Shown here: one piece after another, positions 58,122-64,000 of the stretch | Numbering within the stretch: the stretch's first letter is position 1 | Layout: every line of letters starts with the position of its first letter | Assembly: GCF_009909205.1 (NCBI RefSeq) | Contig: NZ_JAAAPN010000007.1 | Location: 124,001-188,000, forward strand | Length of the DNA stretch: 64,000 nucleotides | DNA from: Aquabacterium fontiphilum | GTDB taxonomy: Bacteria; Pseudomonadota; Gammaproteobacteria; Burkholderiales; Burkholderiaceae_C | Reading direction: 5' to 3' | The notes under the pieces: model-generated | The model's database searches: none | The model's input: only the letters and a program-made list of their open reading frames with translations | Told to the model about the DNA's origin: nothing | Program-made: the position numbers and the translations under genes

Positions 58122-59960
58122 TCAGGCTTCGCCCATGTCGTCCAGTACCAAGCGTGCCGTGATCTGTGCGAGGTGCGTCAGGGCCTGGGGGAAGTTGCCC
58201 AGCATGTGTCCATCGCTGACGGCGTACTCCTCCGAGAAAAGGCCCAGGTCGTTGGCGCAGGCCAGCGCGCGGCGGTAGACCTGCTGCGCCTCCTGCTTGC
58301 GCCCTTGCAGCGCCAGGCATTCTGCGAGCCAGAACGTGCAGGGCAGAAAGGCTCCCTCGGGTTCATCGAGCCCGTCGGCGCGGTCGTAGCGCAGCAGCAG
58401 TCCTTTGCGTCCGAGGCGCGCATGGATGGCGTCGGTGGTGCGCACCATGCGCGGGTCGCACGCGTCGATGTAGCCGAAATGTGGCAGCAGCAGCAAGGCG
58501 GCATCGAGGTGCGGCTCGTCAAAGGCCTGCACGAAGTGGCCTGCCTGCGTGTTATAGCCTCTGCGGTCGATCTCGTCGCGGATGGCCTGGGCCGCCTCGC
58601 GCCAGCGTGCCTCAGGAGCTTGCAGGCCATGCCGCGCGGCGAGTTGCAGGCCTCGATCGATGGCCACCCAGCACATGACCTTGGAGTGCACGAAGTGTTG
58701 GGGGTTGTCCCGAAACTCCCAGATGCCATGATCCGGCTCCGTCCAACGTTGGCAAGCCAGGTCGACCACACTGACGAGGAAGGACCAGTAAGCTGGGCGG
58801 ATGGGCTGGGTGGCGCTGTGCCAGACCGCCGCCACTTCCAGCAGACTGCCATAAATGTCGTGCTGGGTCTGGCGGGCTGCCAGGTTGCCCACTCGCACGG
58901 GACGGGCGCCGCGGTAGCCGTCCAGCCAGTCCAGGCAGATCTCGCTCAAGCGCCGTTTTCCGTCCAGCCCGTACATGATCTGCAACTGCTCGGCGCTGCC
59001 GGCCGCGCTGCGTTCGGTAAAGTCGTTGAAACGACCGGCTTCGTGCTCGAAGCCCAACAGGTGAAGCGCACGCACCGCCAGCGCGGAGTCGCGCACCCAG
59101 CTGTAGCGGTAGTCCCAGTTGCGTTCCCCGCCAGGCGTCTCCGGCAGGGAGGTGGTGGCGGCCGCGGCCATGGCGCCCGTGCGGGCGTGAATGAGCCCCT
59201 TGATGATCAAGGCCGAGCGGTGGGTTTGTCGGTCCAGCTCGTGGCGGTCCCCGTTGCGGCGCGCCCAGGTGCGCCACCATGCCAAGGTGCGCCGCAGCGC
59301 GCGGTCGACGCCGTCTGGCCGATCAGGATGCGCGGGGGCGTGAGGCGCCAACTCTGCCGGATCGACGAAGCGCAAGCTCAGGCGGATCTGCTCGCCCGCC
59401 TTCAACGGCACGCGGGCATGCAGCATTTGGCGGTCAGGACACCAGGCGAGCGGAACATCGCAGCAGATCAGCAGTCCCTTGTTGCTGCCGTAGGCCGTAT
59501 ACAGCCCGCCATCGGTCGCGCCACAGTCATCTACCGAGGGCATGATCTCGCCGAAGTCGAACCGGGGGGCCACCTCGATCACGGCGTCGATTTCGCCGAC
59601 GGTGCAGCGCAACCTGCGGGCCAGGCACCGGGGATGGGGGACGGGGCGGTGCGGCGGCGCTGCGAGGAAGTCCGTCAGTTCAGTGCGGCCTGTGCGGGTG
59701 ACATGGCGGGTATGCAAGACCAGGGTGTCGTCGGCATAGTCGCGGCGGGTCTGAACCACGGTGTCAGGATGGGGCGCGAGCAGGCAGTGTCCGCCGCGTT
59801 GCCAATCCAGCAAGCGGCCAAAGCTGGGGTCGTCCGACATGTGTGGCATGCAGCACCAGTCGATCGATCCGTCACGGCTCACCAGGGCGCATGCCGAGCC
59901 GTCGCTGAGGAAGCCATAGGACTCGATGGGCGGGTAGAGCGTCGGTGGAGATGTGCTCAT
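58122..59960 (-). CDS. GH15-family glucoamylase/trehalase-like glycoside hydrolase
   Basis: 612 residues from ATG 59960. An N-terminal beta-sandwich begins PIESYGFLSDGSACALVSRDGSIDWCCMP; the (alpha/alpha)6 barrel has NWDYRYSWVRDSALAV, the acid in WEFRDNPQHFVHSKVMCWVA and the base Glu in FSEEYAVSDGHMLGNFPQAL, all in place. No signal peptide, so it is cytoplasmic and likely acts on trehalose or maltooligosaccharides. Its start overlaps the ctaG stop (ATGA), a coupling that is unexpected for a carbohydrate enzyme. Confidence 0.9.
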   Translation of the reverse strand: MSTSPPTLYPPIESYGFLSDGSACALVSRDGSIDWCCMPHMSDDPSFGRLLDWQRGGHCLLAPHPDTVVQTRRDYADDTLVLHTRHVTRTGRTELTDFLAAPPHRPVPHPRCLARRLRCTVGEIDAVIEVAPRFDFGEIMPSVDDCGATDGGLYTAYGSNKGLLICCDVPLAWCPDRQMLHARVPLKAGEQIRLSLRFVDPAELAPHAPAHPDRPDGVDRALRRTLAWWRTWARRNGDRHELDRQTHRSALIIKGLIHARTGAMAAAATTSLPETPGGERNWDYRYSWVRDSALAVRALHLLGFEHEAGRFNDFTERSAAGSAEQLQIMYGLDGKRRLSEICLDWLDGYRGARPVRVGNLAARQTQHDIYGSLLEVAAVWHSATQPIRPAYWSFLVSVVDLACQRWTEPDHGIWEFRDNPQHFVHSKVMCWVAIDRGLQLAARHGLQAPEARWREAAQAIRDEIDRRGYNTQAGHFVQAFDEPHLDAALLLLPHFGYIDACDPRMVRTTDAIHARLGRKGLLLRYDRADGLDEPEGAFLPCTFWLAECLALQGRKQEAQQVYRRALACANDLGLFSEEYAVSDGHMLGNFPQALTHLAQITARLVLDDMGEA

Positions 59961-60814
59961 GCGCGGACCCTCTCGGTGTGTGCGTGTGTCAACCAATGGC
60001 GCGCGACCCAGGCCGCGGCGGCGATGTAGACGATTCCGCCGGGGGCCCACATGAGGAGTCCAGCCAGTTGCTGGTCGGCCAGCGAGCGGGTTTCAGCGAA
60101 GTAAAGCGGACGGGCCGCGAAGACCAGCACCGCTCCGAGAAAGCCGGTGTGCATCAGTGTGAACAGCAGGCCCATCAGTGCAAGGGGGCGCTGTGGGGCG
60201 GGCGCGCGCAGCACGGTCCACCAGAAGGCCCAGGCGCTGAGCAGAAAGCAGGCGTGTTCCAGGGCGTGCAGCCCTTCGTGCTGAAGGGCTGCGGTGTACG
60301 GGCCTGGCAGATGCCACAGCCACAGGGCGGCGCCATGCAGCAAGGCCCACAGCATCGGCCGTCGCAGGCTGCGCAACATCGGGCGCATGGCGCGGTCCAT
60401 GGCTGGACGCAGGGGCCCTGCAAGGCCTGCCCGCCACTGGGGAAGTGGCCGCGCGAGCACGAGCAGGGGCGCCACCACCGTGATGAGCAGCATGTGCTGC
60501 ACCATGTGCATGGCGGTGCTGTCGGCTGCAGCGGCATCAATGGGACCGAAGACGGCCAGGCCAGTCAGCAGCATGCCGCCGTGGAATGCGGCGCGGGCGC
60601 GCGGGTCGGGCGCAGTGCGCAACGCGCCGCTCAGATACAGGCCCCATGCCGCCGCATAGAGTGTCCAGCTCAAGGGAACGGCCCAGTCGCCCGACGTCCC
60701 GACGGCGGCGGGCGCGTGGGCATGCGCGTGGTTTGGCGCGATGGCGACCGCAGCGAGCAGTGTCCACGCGCGGGCAAGAAGGGCTGCGAACGGCCGGGCG
60801 CGGGTCACAGGCAT
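59957..60814 (-). CDS. ctaG: CtaG-type cytochrome c oxidase assembly protein (caa3 family)
   Basis: 285 residues from ATG 60814 (open frame extends 46 codons further). A signal-like first helix, then seven further helices with HMVQHMLLITVVAPLLVL, HEGLHALEHACFLLSAWAFWW and conserved His residues, as in Bacillus-type CtaG that helps insert copper into caa3 oxidase. It overlaps the upstream small gene by 10 nt and the downstream GH15 gene by 4 nt. Confidence 0.88.
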   Translation of the reverse strand: MPVTRARPFAALLARAWTLLAAVAIAPNHAHAHAPAAVGTSGDWAVPLSWTLYAAAWGLYLSGALRTAPDPRARAAFHGGMLLTGLAVFGPIDAAAADSTAMHMVQHMLLITVVAPLLVLARPLPQWRAGLAGPLRPAMDRAMRPMLRSLRRPMLWALLHGAALWLWHLPGPYTAALQHEGLHALEHACFLLSAWAFWWTVLRAPAPQRPLALMGLLFTLMHTGFLGAVLVFAARPLYFAETRSLADQQLAGLLMWAPGGIVYIAAAAWVARHWLTHAHTERVRA

Positions 60815-61155
60815 GGAGGCAGGCTCCACAGTGGCACGGCCACGAACAGCACGGAAAACGCCGCGCTGCCGTGCAATACGGCTGCGGCCAGCGCGATGAA
60901 ACGCTCGGTGGCGGGCAGTCGGGGGACCCGGGTGGCGCGCACGCAGCGCCACATGAGGGCCACCAGGGCGGCGGCCAGCACCAGCCCCGCGATCAGCAGC
61001 ATGCCGTTGAGGGCGGTGATGCCACTGAGCGCGTGCGCAGTGGGGCGGGTGCAGCTCAGCGCCTGGGCTGCATAGATCAGCACGAACCAGGCACTCCAGA
61101 TAAGCAGCCCCCAGATCAGTTGAAGCGGGTGTGTGGGCCGCTGCCAGCGCGTCAT
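60805..61155 (-). CDS. Small three-helix membrane protein in the oxidase cluster
   Basis: 116 residues from ATG 61155. Three hydrophobic segments (about 12-32, 42-66 and 82-105). It resembles no named family with certainty; position between the fused oxidase subunit and ctaG suggests an accessory or small subunit-IV-like role. The gene begins 8 nt after coxA and overlaps ctaG by 10 nt. Confidence 0.65.
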   Translation of the reverse strand: MTRWQRPTHPLQLIWGLLIWSAWFVLIYAAQALSCTRPTAHALSGITALNGMLLIAGLVLAAALVALMWRCVRATRVPRLPATERFIALAAAVLHGSAAFSVLFVAVPLWSLPPCL

Positions 61156-61163
61156 GGTGTCTC

Positions 61164-63704
61164 TCACGGGCGCCCCCATAAGACCGGCAGCACGCATGTC
61201 AGGGCCACGCTGCACCACAGCGTGGCCACGGTGAAGCGCCACCATTGGAGGTGGACCAACGGTTCGTAGGGCGCATGGGGGCTGACGAAGCGGTGGGCCA
61301 CACGCCAGCCCAGCAGCACGCTGCCGATGGCCGCGATGATCAGATGCAGCAGCACGAATGCCAGAAACACACACAGCACGGCGTCATGGGCATGCTGACG
61401 CGGCGCCAACGGTGTCATCCATGCCCAGCCGATCAGACCGGCGGCCGCCAGGCCGCCCAACGCGCCAGCGGCAAACAGCCGCCGGGCGATGTGCTGTGCC
61501 TGTCCCTGGCACAGGCGGGTTGCCGCGGTCGCCATGAGGCGCCACCCGACCGTTGCGGCGACCAGCGCGATGGCGGCGGGCCAGATGGTGGAGGGTATGG
61601 CGGCGGGGTCCACTCTGGCCGTCAGCGGCGCTGGCAGGTCCCCCAGTGCAGAGGCCGGCGCGACTGCCCACAGATACAGCCAGCCGAACGCCAGTGAGGC
61701 ATACAGTGCGCCGTCAGCCAGCAGCGTCATGCCCACCCCCCACAGCCCAGGCCCGTCGCAGGTGCGCGAATGCAACGCGAGGCCTTCGGGCAAGCCGTGT
61801 GTTTCGCTGGCCGCGCCGGGGTGGGCGCCGTTCACCCAGGCCCACCGCATGCCGACCGCCAGGGCGGCCAGCGTGGCGACGACAGCACCCAGGTAGGCCT
61901 TGAGCAGCAGCGACAGGCAGATGCCCGTGAGGGCCAAGCCCAACAACAACGGCAGGAAGCTGTTGCCTGGCAGGTGGATGACCTCGCGGGTGTCGCCACT
62001 GACCGGGTCGCTGCCGAGTGTTTCGCGGCGACCGTGGTCGGCGCGGGGCAGGGCGGCATCGCCGCGTGCGATGGCCGAGGCCAGTCCTGGCTCGTCCCAC
62101 ATCGGGTGTCGGGTGCGCACCTCGGGCAGGCTGGCGAAGTTGTAGGCCGGGGGCGGCAGCGGGCAGGCCCACTCCAGTGTGTCGGCCTGCCAGGGGTTGG
62201 CATCGGCCTGGCGGCCATGGCGCAGCGACAGGTAAAGGTGGATGCAGATCATCCCGATGCCGGCCGCCATGACAAAGCCGAACACCGAAGAGATGAGATT
62301 GGGGGTGTCCCAGCCAAGCCCACTGGCGTAGGTGTAGACGCGGCGCGGCATGCCAAGCAGGCCCGTCCAGTGCATGATCAGGAAAGTGCCGTTGAAGCCG
62401 ACGAAGGTGAGCCAGAAGGCCCACTGCCCCAGCCGCGGCAGGGGCATGCGGCCGGTGAACAGGGGGAACCAGTGGTACAGACCCGCTACCAGGGGAAACA
62501 GCATGCCGCCGACCAGCACGTAGTGCATGTGGGCGACGACGAAGTGGGTGTCGTGAACCTGCCAGTCGAAGGGCACGAGCGCGAGCATCACGCCCGTCAA
62601 CCCGCCGGCGACGAAGATCAGCAGGAAGCCCGTGAGCCACAGCATGGGCAGCGTGCGTTGTGGTCGGCCTGACCACAGCGTGGCCAGCCAGATGAAGACC
62701 TGGATACCCGTGGGCACGGCCACCAGCATGCTGGCCGCAGAGAAAAAGGCCTGCGCCAGATGCGGCAGGCCAATGGTGAACATGTGGTGCACCCACAGGC
62801 CGAAGCTGATGAAGCCGGTGGTGATGACGGCCACCACCGCCCAGAGGTAGCCCACGAGCGGGTGGCGGACGTGAGCGGGCAGCACGGTGGACACGATGCC
62901 CGCTGCGGGCAGGAAGATGATGTAGACCTCGGGGTGGCCGAAAAGCCAGAACAGGTGTTGCCACAGCACCGGATCACCGCCGCGGGTCACATCGAAGAAC
63001 GACCAGCCCGCCGCACGTTCGAGCTCGAGCAGGATGCTGCCCAGGATGAGCGGCGGGAACCCCACGATGATCATGAGCGAGGTGACCAGCATGTACCAGG
63101 CGAAGATGGGCATGCGGGGCAGGCTCATGCCCGACGCACGTGTGCGCAGGATGGAGACCACCATCTCGATGGCCGACGCCATCGTGGCCACCTCCACGAA
63201 GGTGATGCCCAGCAGCCAGAAATCGGCGTTGGGCCCCGGGCTGTAAGGCTGGCTGCTGAGCGGCACGTACATGAACCAGCCGGTGTCGGGTGCCACCGCC
63301 AGCACGAGACTGGACAGCAGGATGAGCCCGCCGAAGAGATAGGCCCAATAACCCAGGGCGCTCAGGCGTGGGAAGACGAGGTCGCGCGCGCCGATCATCT
63401 TGGGGATCAGGTAGGCAGCCAACCCCTGCAGCATGGGCACCGCGAACAGGAACATCATCACGCTGCCGTGCATGGTGAACAGCTGGTTGTAGACCTCGGC
63501 GTTGAGCACCTGCGCTTCGGGGCGGGCCAGCTGCGCGCGCATCAGCATGGCCATCAGGCCAGCCAGCAGGAAAAACACCGCGCCGGTGAGCATGAACCGG
63601 ATGCCGATGCTGCTGTGGTTGACGATGGACAGTGCCCGCCAGCCGTGGGGATTGGCCCAAATGCGGTTCATCTCATCGTGCAAGGCGGCGACGTCGCGTG
63701 TCAT
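61164..63704 (-). CDS. Cytochrome c oxidase subunit I fused to subunit III
   Basis: 846 residues from ATG 63704 (overlaps the coxB stop, ATGA). The first 12 helices are subunit I: HGSVMMFLFAVPMLQGLAAYL (heme ligand His), GHPEVYIIFLPAAGIVSTV (cross-linked His-Tyr pair and proton-entry Glu), HHMFTIG, and HDTHFVVAHMHYVLVG (heme ligands). From about residue 560 a membrane domain of five or six helices resembles subunit III (LLADGALYASLAFGWLYLW, HDAVLCVFLAFVLLHLIIAAI). Reduces O2 to water and pumps protons. Such I+III fusions occur in caa3-type oxidases. Confidence 0.93.
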   Translation of the reverse strand: MTRDVAALHDEMNRIWANPHGWRALSIVNHSSIGIRFMLTGAVFFLLAGLMAMLMRAQLARPEAQVLNAEVYNQLFTMHGSVMMFLFAVPMLQGLAAYLIPKMIGARDLVFPRLSALGYWAYLFGGLILLSSLVLAVAPDTGWFMYVPLSSQPYSPGPNADFWLLGITFVEVATMASAIEMVVSILRTRASGMSLPRMPIFAWYMLVTSLMIIVGFPPLILGSILLELERAAGWSFFDVTRGGDPVLWQHLFWLFGHPEVYIIFLPAAGIVSTVLPAHVRHPLVGYLWAVVAVITTGFISFGLWVHHMFTIGLPHLAQAFFSAASMLVAVPTGIQVFIWLATLWSGRPQRTLPMLWLTGFLLIFVAGGLTGVMLALVPFDWQVHDTHFVVAHMHYVLVGGMLFPLVAGLYHWFPLFTGRMPLPRLGQWAFWLTFVGFNGTFLIMHWTGLLGMPRRVYTYASGLGWDTPNLISSVFGFVMAAGIGMICIHLYLSLRHGRQADANPWQADTLEWACPLPPPAYNFASLPEVRTRHPMWDEPGLASAIARGDAALPRADHGRRETLGSDPVSGDTREVIHLPGNSFLPLLLGLALTGICLSLLLKAYLGAVVATLAALAVGMRWAWVNGAHPGAASETHGLPEGLALHSRTCDGPGLWGVGMTLLADGALYASLAFGWLYLWAVAPASALGDLPAPLTARVDPAAIPSTIWPAAIALVAATVGWRLMATAATRLCQGQAQHIARRLFAAGALGGLAAAGLIGWAWMTPLAPRQHAHDAVLCVFLAFVLLHLIIAAIGSVLLGWRVAHRFVSPHAPYEPLVHLQWWRFTVATLWCSVALTCVLPVLWGRP

Positions 63705-64000
63705 GGGCGTGGGTGGTCCTTGAGCCACTGGTTGAAGTCATCGGGTGTCATCACGATCACGCGCAGCACCATGCGGGCGTGGTCCAATCCGCAAAACTCG
63801 GCACACTGCCCGCGCAGTTCGCCGGGTGCATCCGCCTGAAGGCGCAGAACGTTGACGCGGCCGGGGATGGCGTCCACCTTGCCTTGCAGCCGCGGCACCC
63901 AGAAGCTGTGGATGACGTCCTCCGAATGCACGCGCACATCGACCGGCACACCGGCCGGCATGCGCAATTCGTCGGTCAAGGTGATGGTGTGGCCTGGGTA
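63701..64000 (-). CDS. Cytochrome c oxidase subunit II, C-terminal CuA part (5' end outside window)
   Basis: Last 99 residues before the stop are visible; the N-terminal helices lie beyond the right edge. The CuA copper site is complete on this side: the distal His in HSFWVPRLQGK and the cluster CAEFCGLDHARM (C-x3-C-x3-H-x2-M). No heme-binding CxxCH is seen in this part, so a cytochrome c domain would have to be absent or elsewhere. Overlaps the fused subunit I/III gene by 4 nt. Confidence 0.93.
   Translation of the reverse strand, partial: YPGHTITLTDELRMPAGVPVDVRVHSEDVIHSFWVPRLQGKVDAIPGRVNVLRLQADAPGELRGQCAEFCGLDHARMVLRVIVMTPDDFNQWLKDHPRP

Overview
The window is ordinary-looking chromosome of a high-GC betaproteobacterium, most likely order Burkholderiales (Comamonadaceae / Leptothrix-Rubrivivax-Aquabacterium-like). 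The basis is gene order (thrS-infC-rpmI-rplT-pheS-pheT-ihfA-merR-tRNA-Pro; mscS-psd-pssA-leuA; tRNA-Leu-tig-clpP-clpX-lon-tRNA-Gly), the beta-type glnA-ntrB-ntrC locus, a BpH3-like H-NS and GC-rich codon use throughout. I see no insertion sequence, prophage, CRISPR array, integrase or composition break, so there is no clear mobile or defence region.

Layout. 1-8.0 kb: translation operon (thrS 3' end, infC with a non-AUG start, rpmI, rplT, pheS, an alcohol dehydrogenase placed between pheS and pheT, pheT, ihfA, a MerR regulator) ending in tRNA-Pro. 8.1-16.6 kb: flavin reductase, a MerR regulator divergent from an acyl-CoA ligase, a chalcone-isomerase-like protein, ubiE, a flavoprotein, and an AIM24 / EI24 / MoaB-like operon. 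16.6-22.5 kb: nitrogen control, with glnA under an apparent NtrC/sigma-54 promoter, a DUF4124 protein, ntrB, ntrC and a glycine-zipper lipoprotein. 22.5-27.6 kb (minus strand): an RbbA/YhiI/YhhJ-type ABC exporter. 27.7-36.5 kb: M16 peptidase, H-NS, and a minus-strand moxR-DUF58-transglutaminase-mltB cluster. 36.5-43.6 kb: HDAC-like amidohydrolase, mscS, a Psd-like protein, pssA, a leucine attenuator with leader peptide, leuA and an S11 PBP endopeptidase. 43.6-51.0 kb: IclR, a TIGR03790 protein, a phytoene-synthase-like protein and an RND pump behind a promoter with a TetR-type operator. 51.1-57.6 kb: tRNA-Leu, protein quality control (tig, clpP, clpX, lon), tRNA-Gly. 57.6-64 kb (minus strand): DUF4426 protein, a GH15 glucoamylase/trehalase-like enzyme and a tightly overlapped cytochrome c oxidase cluster (coxB, fused coxA-coxC, a small membrane protein, ctaG).

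The most notable observations are (i) a phosphatidylserine-decarboxylase homologue that has lost both the pyruvoyl-forming serine and the catalytic histidine while translationally coupled to mscS and pssA; (ii) a leucine leader peptide whose apparent promoter would make its mRNA leaderless; (iii) an RND efflux operon with a textbook promoter/TetR operator but no regulator nearby; (iv) a phytoene-synthase-fold protein without the first aspartate motif, resembling NDUFAF6; (v) a GH15 enzyme overlapping the oxidase-assembly gene; and (vi) several RNA-level control elements in the translation operon. None of these establishes a wholly new system; all are stated with the test that would settle them.
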